A stretch of DNA of 64,000 nucleotides. Source: Bradyrhizobiaceae bacterium. GTDB taxonomy: Bacteria > Pseudomonadota > Alphaproteobacteria > Rhizobiales > Xanthobacteraceae. The DNA lies in the NCBI GenBank assembly GCA_020544565.1, contig CP078014.1, positions 4,063,364 to 4,127,363 on the forward strand, given 5' to 3'. The notes under the pieces were generated by a model. The model made no database searches. It saw only the letters and a program-made list of their open reading frames with translations, and had not been told where the DNA came from. The position numbers and the translations under genes were made by a program. Position 1 is the first letter of the stretch. Each line of letters opens with the position of its first letter. Positions 18,106 to 27,051 of this stretch are shown here, piece by piece.

Positions 18106-18801
18106 ATGCGCGCCTTACACAAGGAAAATCATCTTATCGAGCGTATTGGCTGGCTTCGCGCTGCGGTGCTAGGGGCCAATGACGGTCTAATCTCGACGTC
18201 GAGCCTTATCGTCGGCGTAGCGGCCGCATCCACGACCTCTCACGAGATTCTCGTGGCAGGTGTTGCAGGGCTGGTAGCCGGAGCAATGTCGATGGCGGCT
18301 GGCGAATATGTGTCGGTCAGCTCCCAGGCCGACACGGAAGAAGCCGATATGGCCCGGGAAAAGCATGAGTTGGCCACCCAGCCGGAAGCAGAGTTGGCCG
18401 AACTCGCCGCGATCTATGAGCAGCGCGGTGTGGCGCCGGATCTTGCACGCCAGGTCGCCGAGCAGATGATGGCGAAGGATGCGTTCGAAGCGCACGCCCG
18501 CGACGAACTCGGATTGGCCAGCCATGTGATGGCAAGGCCTGTCCAGGCGGCCTTCACATCGGCGGTGACCTTCGCCACGGGTGCTGCCTTGCCGCTGATC
18601 GTTGCGCTGATCGCGCCGGCTAGAACGGCCGCCTGGGCGGTATCTGTCGCTTGTCTGATTGGGCTCGCAGCGCTGGGATCGGTCGGCGCGCTCGCCGGCG
18701 GTGCGAGTGTCTGGAAGCCGACGATCCGGGTGGTGTTCTGGGGCGCCGTCGCCATGGCATCGACGGCTGTCATCGGCTCTCTTATTGGTCGGGCGATTTG
18801 A
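18106..18801 (+). CDS. VIT1/CCC1-family Fe2+/Mn2+ transporter
   Basis: 231 aa from the ATG at 18106, which is 8 nt after CTGGAG; a TTG 6 nt earlier is too close to that site. The N-terminus HLIERIGWLRAAVLGANDG and the following GLISTSSLIVGVA are hallmark VIT sequence. A cytosolic, Glu-rich metal-binding domain (about 75-140) sits between the second and third of five membrane helices. It moves iron or manganese out of the cytoplasm. It fits the metal-handling theme of the preceding 10 kb. Confidence 0.92.
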   Translation: MRALHKENHLIERIGWLRAAVLGANDGLISTSSLIVGVAAASTTSHEILVAGVAGLVAGAMSMAAGEYVSVSSQADTEEADMAREKHELATQPEAELAELAAIYEQRGVAPDLARQVAEQMMAKDAFEAHARDELGLASHVMARPVQAAFTSAVTFATGAALPLIVALIAPARTAAWAVSVACLIGLAALGSVGALAGGASVWKPTIRVVFWGAVAMASTAVIGSLIGRAI

Positions 18802-19033
18802 TCGTGAATCGCCTGCCGCTCGACACGCCGATGCTGTAGGATGGCCTTCATCTGGAACCAGGCTTTCCGTTCGATAAACGATAGGCGCCTGCTTGAGTTC
18901 ATTGCGACCCAATTTTTGCTTCTGAGCATGTCCGCTTACGAAGGCGGGACGACGAGTGTTCGCATGTCCATTCTGAATAGTGGATGTTTTGGCGCACCCG
19001 ACACGATCGCTCAGTGAGTCATCGGGAAAAGAT

Positions 19034-19120
<87 letters not shown>

Positions 19121-19277
19121 ACATTGCCGCCGATTCTAGCCTAGGCTCTCAGCTCCTATGCTGCACCTAGCGCCAATTCGACGGTTTGACCACTCTTCGC
19201 TCCTGCCTCGCCAGCCCCTTGAAAATACGACACTTTCAACTCGCCGCAATTTTCTGTGGATTGATAGACAAACCCCT

Positions 19278-19316
19278 TTTTGAGTCGAGCGCGTCTACCA
19301 GTTCCGCCACAGGGGC
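19278..19316 (-). pseudogene. 5' half of a second tRNA-Leu (CAA), interrupted in the anticodon loop
   Basis: On the minus strand, 39 nt match the 5' half of a tRNA-Leu: acceptor strand GCCCCTG, the D arm GCGGAACTGGTAGACGC, and the anticodon stem and loop CTCGA-CTCAAAA. The expected TCGAG that would close the anticodon stem is replaced by AGGGGTTTG. No variable arm, T arm or 3' acceptor strand follows. The break falls exactly where the anticodon loop ends, which is typical of a tyrosine-recombinase insertion point. GC-rich core genes start about 150 bp beyond it. Confidence 0.8.
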
Positions 19317-19463
19317 TCCCACCCCGTCGCCGGGAAAGCGACGCGGTGAAGCGGCCGGGACTATAGCCGCCGCGGGCTCGGGGTCAACCGCCTGTGATGT
19401 CTCCGGCGTCGACAGCGCGCCGCCGGCGGGGTAGGACCCGTCGCGAACAGGAGACTGATCAAA

Positions 19464-19997
19464 GTGCGTGAAACGACCCTCGGGCCGGCGGGCGGCCGCG
19501 CGCCGCGCCATGCGATATTTGTTGCGGGCGCGGCCATTGCCGTCATCGCTGCGGCGACGCTTGCGGGCGCGTGGTTCTTCCAGCTCGTTCTCGATATCCG
19601 GCCCTGCCCGCTGTGCCTGGAGCAGCGCTATGCGTATTACCTGGCTGTGCCTCTGGCGGCGCTGGTGGCGCTCGGCGCAGCCTTGGGCGCGCCGCGCGGG
19701 CTGCTGCGGGCCAGCCTTGCCATTCTCATGCTGGCCCTCGCCGTCAATGCCGGGTTGGGAGCCTATCACGCCGGGATCGAATGGGGGTTCTGGCCGGGAC
19801 CGAGCGACTGCACCGGGCCGATTACCGATCTTGGCGGCGGCGGCCTGCTCGACAACCTCAACAAGATCAAGGTGATCCGCTGCGACGAGGTGCAGTGGCG
19901 TTTTCTCGGCCTGTCGCTCGCCGGTTATAACGCGCTGATCTCGCTCGGCCTCGCGGCGCTGGCGGCGTTCGGACTGCGCGGAGCGCGGCGCGCCTAA
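19464..19997 (+). CDS. dsbB: Disulfide bond formation protein B family
   Basis: 177 aa, GTG start. Four hydrophobic helices are visible. The first periplasmic loop has the quinone-linked pair Cys48-Pro-Leu-Cys51 (RPCPLCLEQR), and the second has cysteines in PSDCTG and VIRCDE. It reoxidises DsbA and passes electrons to quinone in the inner membrane. It is the first clearly core gene after the tRNA boundary. Confidence 0.93.
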   Translation: MRETTLGPAGGRAPRHAIFVAGAAIAVIAAATLAGAWFFQLVLDIRPCPLCLEQRYAYYLAVPLAALVALGAALGAPRGLLRASLAILMLALAVNAGLGAYHAGIEWGFWPGPSDCTGPITDLGGGGLLDNLNKIKVIRCDEVQWRFLGLSLAGYNALISLGLAALAAFGLRGARRA

Positions 19998-21161
19998 CTA
20001 GTCGTAGGCGTCCACCTGCGGGCGACCGAACAGATGGACGATGCCGGGCGTTGCGACCGACACGAACATGAAGCGCGACAGGTGATGGGCGCTGACGAAG
20101 ATCGGATCGATATGGAGCGTCAGCGCCAGCGCCAGCATCGCATCCATCGCGCCCGGTGCGAACGCCACCACGATGTCGCCGAACCGGGCGTGGGTCACCA
20201 TCGCCACCAGCGCCACGAAGATCGCCGACACCGCGATGGCGACCGCGAACGAGCCTAGCGCTGCGGCCATGTGGCTCATGAGCGTGCGGGCCGAAATCCG
20301 CGCGAAGCGGGTGCCGATCAGCGCTCCGATTCCGATCAGCGCGGCGGCGTAGGCCCACACCGGCAGGCCGCCTTCGATCAGCCCGGTGCCATGCAGCACG
20401 CTGGAGCCGAGCATCGCGCCGAACATCCAGCTTGCGGGAAACCGCAGCAGCCGCAGCGCCAGCGCGGTGGCGACGCACGCGGTGACGAGAACGAGGAGCG
20501 CCAGCGGCGTCGCGGGTGAGGCCATGGCGGATGCGCCGCCATGCTGCGCGAGGCCCGCAGCGGCGAGGATCAGCGGCAGCGCCGCCGTCAGGATGATGAC
20601 GCGGATGGTCTGTACCACGGCGATGCCGGCGACATCGGCTTTCCTCTCATTGGCCAGCATGATGATCTGCGACAGCGCTCCGGGGCTCGCGGCGAGCAGG
20701 GCCGAAATACGATCCCAGCGATGGATGCGCCGCAGATAGGCGCTGCAGGCGAAGGTGACGACAAAAGTGGAGATCGCAAGGATGGCGATGCTCACGGGAT
20801 AGGCCGCCATGTTGGTGAGCATCCGCGGCGACACCATCGACCCCAGCGACAGTCCGAGCGTCATCAGGATGACATGCGACGCCAGCGGCGGCAGGCCCAT
20901 CGGCCGACCGCCGATCGCGGCCGCGCCGACGGCGATCATCGCGCCGGAGATCAGTCCGCCGGGAAGCTCCATCCAGCGAAACAGCAGCCCGCCGGCGGTG
21001 CCGATCAGCAGGGTTTCGCACGTATGGAGGAGGTCGCGCGGTGTCGCGGAGCGAAACGCGCGCGGCCAGCGCGAGGGGGAGGGCGTCATCAGGCGAAATG
21101 TCTCTTGCGAGACGCCCATTGTCTCAGATCGCCCGGCCGGCCGCAAATGAGCGGCGGGCAT
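19998..21161 (-). CDS. AbrB-family membrane protein (putative ammonia monooxygenase-type permease)
   Basis: 387 aa from the ATG at 21161, chosen because GGGAGGA lies just upstream; the frame is open further. Ten or so hydrophobic segments occur in two repeats, the duplicated AbrB membrane domain. The gene abuts dsbB tail to tail without a gap. Function is not established for this family, despite the old name. Confidence 0.82.
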   Translation of the reverse strand: MPAAHLRPAGRSETMGVSQETFRLMTPSPSRWPRAFRSATPRDLLHTCETLLIGTAGGLLFRWMELPGGLISGAMIAVGAAAIGGRPMGLPPLASHVILMTLGLSLGSMVSPRMLTNMAAYPVSIAILAISTFVVTFACSAYLRRIHRWDRISALLAASPGALSQIIMLANERKADVAGIAVVQTIRVIILTAALPLILAAAGLAQHGGASAMASPATPLALLVLVTACVATALALRLLRFPASWMFGAMLGSSVLHGTGLIEGGLPVWAYAAALIGIGALIGTRFARISARTLMSHMAAALGSFAVAIAVSAIFVALVAMVTHARFGDIVVAFAPGAMDAMLALALTLHIDPIFVSAHHLSRFMFVSVATPGIVHLFGRPQVDAYD

Positions 21162-21288
21162 GGGCGCGTCCTCCCGCTGCATGCCGGCCCGTCGTCGCGC
21201 TGCAGACATGATGCGGACCTGCGCGCAGACCCGCGGCTCGTGGGATCACCACGGCCGCGACTGCAGGCGGCGCGGAAGACCGGCCGGC

Positions 21289-21561
21289 TCAGTTCGCCTT
21301 GAGCGCGCCCTTCTTGCACTCGGAGCGGAATTTCTTGCGCTCCTTGCCGTGGAGACCCTTGGCGTCGGCTTGCGCCGAGCATTCCACCGACGCGGCGGTG
21401 TGCTCGGGCTTGGCCTTGGCCGGGGCCATCTTGGCCGGGGCTGTTTTGGCGGCCGGCCCCGCCGGGGCCGGGGTCGTTGTGGTTTGCGCGAAAGCCGCGC
21501 CGGCGAACAGGAGCGACAATGCCACCGCAGTGGCAACACGCGAAGAAACTTTCATGGTCAT
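21289..21561 (-). CDS. psiF: PsiF-family small secreted protein
   Basis: 90 aa with a signal peptide (about 1-26, ending AAFAQ) and a Pro/Ala/Lys-rich linker. The C-terminal part CSAQADAKGLHGKERKKFRSECKKG is one PsiF repeat with two cysteines. The family is named for phosphate-starvation induction in E. coli; its role is unknown. A GAGGTAA ribosome site precedes the start. Confidence 0.85.
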   Translation of the reverse strand: MTMKVSSRVATAVALSLLFAGAAFAQTTTTPAPAGPAAKTAPAKMAPAKAKPEHTAASVECSAQADAKGLHGKERKKFRSECKKGALKAN

Positions 21562-21753
21562 GGAATGTTACCTCGGTCATCCAGCCCGCCGCACGGTCTG
21601 TCCGCGAGGCTGAACTGCGGATGAACGTCGTGTCGGGAGAATTGTCGCGGCGATCATTATTTTTTGATCGCCCCATGAGGGCTTCCGTTGAAACGCCGCA
21701 ACGCTCCGCTAGGATGACGACATCCTGATCGTCCTTTGCAAGGAGACATTTCG

Positions 21754-22242
21754 ATGAAGATCATATCTTACGCGATGGCCGCCGCCGTTGTGTCCGGCTT
21801 CGCGCTCGGCTCCGCCGTGGCTCCCGCCCATGCGCTGACGGCGCAGGAATGCAGCGCCAAGTATCAGGCCGCCAAGACCGCCGGCACCCTCGGCGGCCAG
21901 AAGTGGAACGACTTCCGCAAGGCCCAGTGCGGAGCTGATGCAACGCCGGCGGCTGCGACAACCACCGCGGCTCCGGCGGCGGCGCCCAAGGCTGCACCCA
22001 AGGCCGCGCCGAAAGCCGCCGAAGCGGCGAAGCCGGCGGCTGCTCCTGCCGCTGCGGGCGCGGCGGTGTTCCCGACGGCGGTCTCGCCGAAATACGCCAG
22101 CGAGAAACCCGGCAAGGCGCGCATGCACACCTGCGTCGATCAGTACAACGCCAACAAAGCCGCCAACGCCAATGGCGGGCTGAAGTGGATCCAGAAGGGC
22201 GGCGGCTATTACAGCGAGTGCACCAAGCGGCTCAAGGGTTGA
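21754..22242 (+). CDS. Secreted Ala/Pro/Lys-rich protein, PsiF-like ends
   Basis: 162 aa from the ATG at 21754, after AAGGAGA; a TTG 18 nt earlier sits on that site. A signal peptide ends at APAHA. Next comes a Cys-containing segment (QECSAKYQAAK, QKWNDFRKAQC), a low-complexity Ala/Pro/Lys linker of about 50 residues, and a second such segment (CVDQYNANKA, GYYSECTKRL). The paired cysteine segments resemble the PsiF-like protein encoded divergently 190 bp away, so the two may be related. Probably periplasmic; function unknown. Confidence 0.75.
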   Translation: MKIISYAMAAAVVSGFALGSAVAPAHALTAQECSAKYQAAKTAGTLGGQKWNDFRKAQCGADATPAAATTTAAPAAAPKAAPKAAPKAAEAAKPAAAPAAAGAAVFPTAVSPKYASEKPGKARMHTCVDQYNANKAANANGGLKWIQKGGGYYSECTKRLKG

Positions 22243-22321
22243 TGGATTTCGCGTCAGAACGCGGCCGGGCCACGCGCCCGGCTGACGCCGGCCGCGGCAT
22301 CGCAGACTGATCCGGCATCGC

Positions 22322-23152
22322 ATGCGGTCGCGCTATGTCAAACGGGCGGCGGCGGTGCTGGTGCCCGCAGCGCTGGTGTACGGGCTCATCGCCTATCTGC
22401 TGCTGCCGTCGCTGTGGCGTCATTACGAACACCAGAAGAAGCTCGCCGGCGTGCCGATGGTGACCGTCACCGCGCAGGGCATTCCGGGCGATGCCATCAA
22501 TGTCGGTCTGGTCGGATCGCGCGAGGACATTCTGTGCGCCATGCGCGCGGCCGGATGGTATGCCGCCGATCCCGTCACCTGGCGGTCCTCACTCGAAATT
22601 TCCGGCAGCGTGCTGTTCGATCAGCCGTACCCCACCGCGCCGGTCAGCCCTTTGTTGTACGAGGGGCGGCGCGAGGATCTCGCGTTCGAAAAGCCCGCCG
22701 GCAAGAGCGCCGACCGGCGTCATCACATCCGCCTGTGGATGGTGCTGCAGGATGGCGATGAGCACCGGCCGGTGTGGCTCGGCGCGGCGACGTTCGATCG
22801 CGGCGTCGGCTTCAGCCACTACACCGGGGCGATCACCCATCACATCGGTCCCGACATCGACGCCGAGCGGCGACTGGTGGAGAGCGATCTGCAATCCGCC
22901 GGGATGATCGAGGCCCGCTACAAGGTCACGGGGGTCGGTCCGACCTTGCTCGGCCGCAACGGCGGCGGCGATCCCTATTACACCGATGGCGAGGTGTGGA
23001 TGTTGCGGCTGGTCGAGAATTGCGCCCGGCGATCGGCGCCGCCACAGATCATCGAGGGGCCTGCGATCATCGAGATCAAGGACGCCCTCTGGCAAAGCAT
23101 CGCCGGCGTCTATCAGAGCCTCCAGCCCCGGCCGGCGTCGCGCGGCGAATGA
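22322..23152 (+). CDS. LssY C-terminal-domain protein
   Basis: 276 aa with one N-terminal membrane helix (about 9-30). The remainder fits the LssY_C domain: INVGLVGSREDILCAMRAAGWYAADP, SPLLYEGRREDLAFEKPAG and RHHIRLW. The name comes from a Legionella type I secretion locus, but the domain is widespread and its biochemical role is not established. Confidence 0.8.
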   Translation: MRSRYVKRAAAVLVPAALVYGLIAYLLLPSLWRHYEHQKKLAGVPMVTVTAQGIPGDAINVGLVGSREDILCAMRAAGWYAADPVTWRSSLEISGSVLFDQPYPTAPVSPLLYEGRREDLAFEKPAGKSADRRHHIRLWMVLQDGDEHRPVWLGAATFDRGVGFSHYTGAITHHIGPDIDAERRLVESDLQSAGMIEARYKVTGVGPTLLGRNGGGDPYYTDGEVWMLRLVENCARRSAPPQIIEGPAIIEIKDALWQSIAGVYQSLQPRPASRGE

Positions 23153-23213
23153 GCGTCGGCCGTCGCAGCGTTGTGTCTGCGGTCACGCCAAGGCGGCGGT
23201 TTGCGCGCAAAAC

Positions 23214-23771
23214 TCACGGATCGAGTTCGGTGTCCCAATAGAGATAATCGAGCCAGCTTTCGTGCAGGTAGTTCGGCGGGAACAGCCGGCCATTGCGATG
23301 AAGCTGCTGCACCGTCGGCGCGAACGGCATCTGGCGCGGATGCATTCTGGCCTGGGCCATGGTCATGTTGCCCTTGCGCAGGTTGCAGGGCGAACACGCC
23401 GCCACGACATTCTCCCACGTGGTCTGGCCGCCGCGCGAGCGGGGAACGATGTGATCGAATGTCAGGTCTTCGGTGGCGTTGCAGTACTGGCAGGTGAAAC
23501 GGTCGCGAAGGAACACGTTGAAGCGGGTGAAGGCGGGATGCGTCGTCGGCGTCACGAAGGACTTCAGCGACACCACGCTCGGCAGTTGCATCGCGAAGGA
23601 GGGGCTGTGAACCTCGTGGTCGTAATTCGCCACGATATTGACGCGGTCAAGGAACACGGCCTTGACAGCATCCTGCCAGGACCACAGCGACAACGGATAG
23701 TAGCTCAGCGGCCGGAAGTCCGCGTTTAGCACCAACACCGGCCAACCGCCTTGCGAGACATGTGCGTTCAA
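23214..23771 (-). CDS. HNH endonuclease family protein
   Basis: 185 aa. TTG start with GGAG 7 nt upstream. The HNH core is TCQYC, then DLTFDHIVPRSRGG, then CSPCN-RKGN, with two Cys pairs binding zinc and the catalytic His in DHIVPRS. This version is conserved across alphaproteobacteria as a stand-alone gene. A DNA-processing role is likely but unproven. Confidence 0.88.
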   Translation of the reverse strand: MNAHVSQGGWPVLVLNADFRPLSYYPLSLWSWQDAVKAVFLDRVNIVANYDHEVHSPSFAMQLPSVVSLKSFVTPTTHPAFTRFNVFLRDRFTCQYCNATEDLTFDHIVPRSRGGQTTWENVVAACSPCNLRKGNMTMAQARMHPRQMPFAPTVQQLHRNGRLFPPNYLHESWLDYLYWDTELDP

Positions 23772-23937
23772 GTAACGCTCCTGGCCCAGGCCCCATTGGC
23801 TGCGAAGCAGCTAGTATCGGCATACTACATGGTGCGTGACGGTATTGTGAAGGGCGTTTCGCTCACCGTGCGGTGAAGTCCACCGCCCTCGCGCCATCGC
23901 CATCGGCTTGCCTGTCGGCGGTCGTTGCCGTGCGTGG

Positions 23938-24711
23938 CTATTTGCGCGCTCGCGTTTTCTTCGCCGCCCTGGCACGGGGGGAGCTGGTGGTGCGCGCGGC
24001 CGCCGCTTTCGTCGGGCGGGGCGCGCTGGAGGGCGGTGAAGCCGGCCGGGTCTCGGCCTTCGCGCTTCCCGCGATCACGCCTTCGCGCTTCTTCACCGCA
24101 TGATAATACGACCACCACAGATGCGCCGCTGCGCCGCGTAACGGACGCCATGGTTCCGCCAGCGGCTGCATCGCCTTGACGGTTGGACGCGATGCGAGGC
24201 CGAGGCCGATGCGCATGGCTTCCTGAACCGCGAGGTCGCCCGCCGGCCAGGCGTCGCCATGGCCGAGGCAGAACAGCAGATAGATATCGGCGGTCCACGG
24301 GCCGATGCCATGCAGCCGCGTCAGGGTGGCGTGGGCGGCGTCGGCATCCTCCTCGGCGAGCACGTCGAGGTTGAGACGCTCAGTGCTCAATTCCCGCGCG
24401 ATGAATTTGAGCGACTTGATCTTCGCCGCCGACAGCCCGAGCCGGCCGAGCCGGTCCGCGCGGGCGGCCTTGATGGCGTCGTGATGGAATGGATCGAACG
24501 CCGCGCTGACCCGGCCCCAGATCGCCGCCGCGGCGGTGGTGGACAATTGCTGGCCGCAGACGATCGCGGCAAGGCCGGCGAAACCGGGCTCGCGGCGGCG
24601 CAGTGTCGGCATCCCGGCGATGTCGAGCACCGGCCTGAGCCGCGGGTCGCGGCTCACCAGCGCGGCGATCGCGTCCTCGAGATCGGCTTGCGTGTGCAGG
24701 TGGACTGTCAT
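23938..24711 (-). CDS. DNA-3-methyladenine glycosylase II (AlkA-like)
   Basis: 257 aa. The helix-hairpin-helix motif LHGIGPWTADIYLLF is followed by the catalytic Asp in WPAGDLAVQ, as in HhH-GPD glycosylases. QQLSTTAAAAIWGR is a further family segment. It removes alkylated purines in base-excision repair. The last 45 residues are a basic Pro/Ala/Arg/Lys tail not needed for the fold. Confidence 0.88.
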   Translation of the reverse strand: MTVHLHTQADLEDAIAALVSRDPRLRPVLDIAGMPTLRRREPGFAGLAAIVCGQQLSTTAAAAIWGRVSAAFDPFHHDAIKAARADRLGRLGLSAAKIKSLKFIARELSTERLNLDVLAEEDADAAHATLTRLHGIGPWTADIYLLFCLGHGDAWPAGDLAVQEAMRIGLGLASRPTVKAMQPLAEPWRPLRGAAAHLWWSYYHAVKKREGVIAGSAKAETRPASPPSSAPRPTKAAAARTTSSPRARAAKKTRARK

Positions 24712-24784
24712 TCAGTGAGACCATGAAGGGAATCGGAGGCGGGCGCAAACCGCGCGCCGCCGCATCCCGAGCAGAGCCCCGATC

Positions 24785-25663
24785 ATGCCGCCACCCGTTT
24801 TCCGATTCGCGCCGAGCCCCAACGGGCTGCTCCACCTCGGGCACGCGCGCTCGGCCCTGCTGAATGTCGATCTGGCGCGCGCAAGCGGCGGCCGCTTCCT
24901 GCTGCGCATCGAGGATATCGACGCCACCCGCTGCCGGCCGGATTACGAACAGGCGATTTACGAGGACCTCGCCTGGCTCGGACTGGTGTGGGAGCAGCCG
25001 GTGCGGCGGCAGTCGGAGCATCTTGCGCTCTATCGCGACGCCATTGCGCGGCTGACGCAAGAGGGGCTGCTCTATCCCGCCTTCGAGAGCCGCGCCGACA
25101 TTGCCCGGCTGGTGGCCGAGCGCGAGCGCGCCGGGCCGTGGCCGCGCGACCCCGACGGCGCGCCGCTCTATCCCGGGCACTCCGGGCAGTTGTCCCGTGC
25201 CGAACGGGAGCGGCGGCGGCTGTCCGGTGCGCCCTATGCGCTGCGGCTGGACATGGCGGCGGCGATGGCGCGCGCCGGCGATCTCGTCTGGGAGGAACTG
25301 GGCAGCGGACCGGACGGCGAGACCGGCAAGGTCGCGGCGCGGCCCGCACAGTGGGGCGACGTGATCCTGGCGCGCAAGGATACGCCGACCAGCTATCACT
25401 TGTCGGTGGTGATCGACGACGCGCTGCAGGGCGTCACCCATGTGGTGCGCGGCCAGGACCTGTTTCACGCCACGGCGGTGCATCGCCTGCTTCAGGCGCT
25501 GCTCGGCCTGCCGCCGCCGCTCTATCGCCACCACCCGCTGGTGCTGGACGATCTCGGCCACAAGCTGTCCAAGTCGACCCACGCCACGGCGCTGCGCGAC
25601 CTGCGCGCGGCCGGGATGACGCCGGCGCAGCTGCGGCAACTTGTCGGTCTCACCGCGATCTGA
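24785..25663 (+). CDS. gluQ: Glutamyl-Q tRNA(Asp) synthetase
   Basis: 292 aa, the size of GluQRS, which lacks the anticodon-binding domain of GltX. HLGH at about 18-21 and KLSKS near 260 are the class I synthetase motifs. FAPSPNGLLHLGHARSALLN is typical of the family. It attaches glutamate to queuosine in tRNA-Asp. The zinc-binding cysteines of the E. coli enzyme are missing: the segment reads YPAFESRADI with no cysteine. Confidence 0.9.
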   Translation: MPPPVFRFAPSPNGLLHLGHARSALLNVDLARASGGRFLLRIEDIDATRCRPDYEQAIYEDLAWLGLVWEQPVRRQSEHLALYRDAIARLTQEGLLYPAFESRADIARLVAERERAGPWPRDPDGAPLYPGHSGQLSRAERERRRLSGAPYALRLDMAAAMARAGDLVWEELGSGPDGETGKVAARPAQWGDVILARKDTPTSYHLSVVIDDALQGVTHVVRGQDLFHATAVHRLLQALLGLPPPLYRHHPLVLDDLGHKLSKSTHATALRDLRAAGMTPAQLRQLVGLTAI

Positions 25664-25728
25664 ACGGGCGGCCGCGTGACTCCTGAGCCTGCCGCATGCC
25701 ATGATGGAACCCGGATGAGTGGGGAATC

Positions 25729-27051
25729 ATGGCGGCGACATCGCGTGTGAAAGGACCATCGCGGACGCCGTCGAAGCGGCCGGGGAAGGCGCGCGCGGCG
25801 AAGAAGCGGGCCGGGCCAAAGCGGACGCTGAAAAAGCAGTCTGCGAAAAAGCGGCCGGCCGACAAGCCATCTGCGAAAAGGCAATCGCCGAAGGCCGCCG
25901 GGTCGGCGTCCCGCGCCCGGCAGTCCGCGCCGCAGGACAATATCGTCGAAACGGCGCTGGCGGCCTTCGCCCACGAGGTGCGCACGCCGCTCACCGGCAT
26001 TCTGGCGATCAGTTCGCTGTTGGCGACGTCCGATCTCGGCGAGCGCGAGCGGCGCTGGGTCGAGACCATCAAGATCGGGGCCGAACATCTGGCCGCGCTG
26101 GCGACGCTGTTCGTGGACGGGGCGCGGCGCGGCGGCGCCGGTCTCGCTGTGCGTCAGGATTTCTTCGACCTCGGTACGCTGGCACGGGTGATCGGGGATT
26201 CGCTGGCCGGCCGGGCCGCCGCCAAGGGGCTGCAGGCGGATGTGGCGATCGATGAGAGTCTGCCGCGTTTCGCGACTGGCGATCCGGTGCGCCTGCGCGC
26301 CGCGCTGGAAAACCTCATCGACAACGCGGTGAAGTTCACGCCGCAGGGCGGCGTGGCGTTGCAGGTGTCGGCCAGGGCCGCGTCGGGCGGCCGGCTCCAG
26401 GTGGCGTTCGCGGTGTCGGACAGCGGCATCGGCCTGTCGCTGGCCGAGATCAGGAAACTGTTCCGGCCGTTTTCGCAGGCCAATGTCAGCATCGCGTCGC
26501 GTTTCGGCGGGGCCGGCCTCGGCCTGTCGTCGGTGCGTCAGGTCGCGCGCGCCATGGGCGGGGATATCACGGCGGCTCAGCGCAACGGCGGCGGCACCAC
26601 GTTCACCCTCACCGTCGTGCTCGGGCAGGCCGCCGGCGTCGGCGCGCCCGCCGGCGCGGCCAGCGATCGGGACGACGCGCGCGGCCACGGCCTGCGCATC
26701 CTCAGCGTCGAGGACAATCCGTTCGGCCGCGTCGTGCTCAGCGCCATCCTGACCGAGCTTGGCCATCGGGCGGAATTCATCGGGCGTGGCGAGGCCGCGC
26801 CGGAGCGGATCGCGCAGGGCGGGTTCGACGCGATCTTGATGGATATGGTGCTGCCGGGCATCGACGGCATCGAGGCGATCGGGCGCATTCGCGCGCTCGC
26901 GGGCGCGGCCGGGCGCATCGCCATCATCGGCGTATCGGGCCGTGCCGAAGATGAAGACGCGGCGCGGCGCGCCGGGGCCGACGCTTTCCTGGTCAAGCCG
27001 GTCAGTCCGCGTGCGCTGGCGGCGGCGCTGATTGAGGTGACGCGGCGCTAG
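25729..27051 (+). CDS. Hybrid histidine kinase/receiver with a histone H1-like basic N-terminus
   Basis: 440 aa. Residues 1-65 are almost only Lys, Arg, Ala, Pro and Ser, like a histone H1 tail. Next come the kinase core with His82 in FAHEVRTPLTG, N box NLIDNAVKF, and G boxes SDSGIGLS and GGAGLGLSSV. A receiver domain (about 325-440) has SVEDN, the phosphoacceptor Asp in ILMDMVLPG and Lys in LVKPVSP. There is no membrane segment or sensor domain, so it is cytosolic. The 3' end overlaps the convergent yihY-like gene by 50 bp. Confidence 0.88.
   Translation: MAATSRVKGPSRTPSKRPGKARAAKKRAGPKRTLKKQSAKKRPADKPSAKRQSPKAAGSASRARQSAPQDNIVETALAAFAHEVRTPLTGILAISSLLATSDLGERERRWVETIKIGAEHLAALATLFVDGARRGGAGLAVRQDFFDLGTLARVIGDSLAGRAAAKGLQADVAIDESLPRFATGDPVRLRAALENLIDNAVKFTPQGGVALQVSARAASGGRLQVAFAVSDSGIGLSLAEIRKLFRPFSQANVSIASRFGGAGLGLSSVRQVARAMGGDITAAQRNGGGTTFTLTVVLGQAAGVGAPAGAASDRDDARGHGLRILSVEDNPFGRVVLSAILTELGHRAEFIGRGEAAPERIAQGGFDAILMDMVLPGIDGIEAIGRIRALAGAAGRIAIIGVSGRAEDEDAARRAGADAFLVKPVSPRALAAALIEVTRR

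Noticed and set aside
18802..19033. Possible integrase or transposase remnant between the VIT gene and tRNA-Leu
   Set aside because: Translated in all frames, no recombinase motif was recognised; the region is left unannotated.
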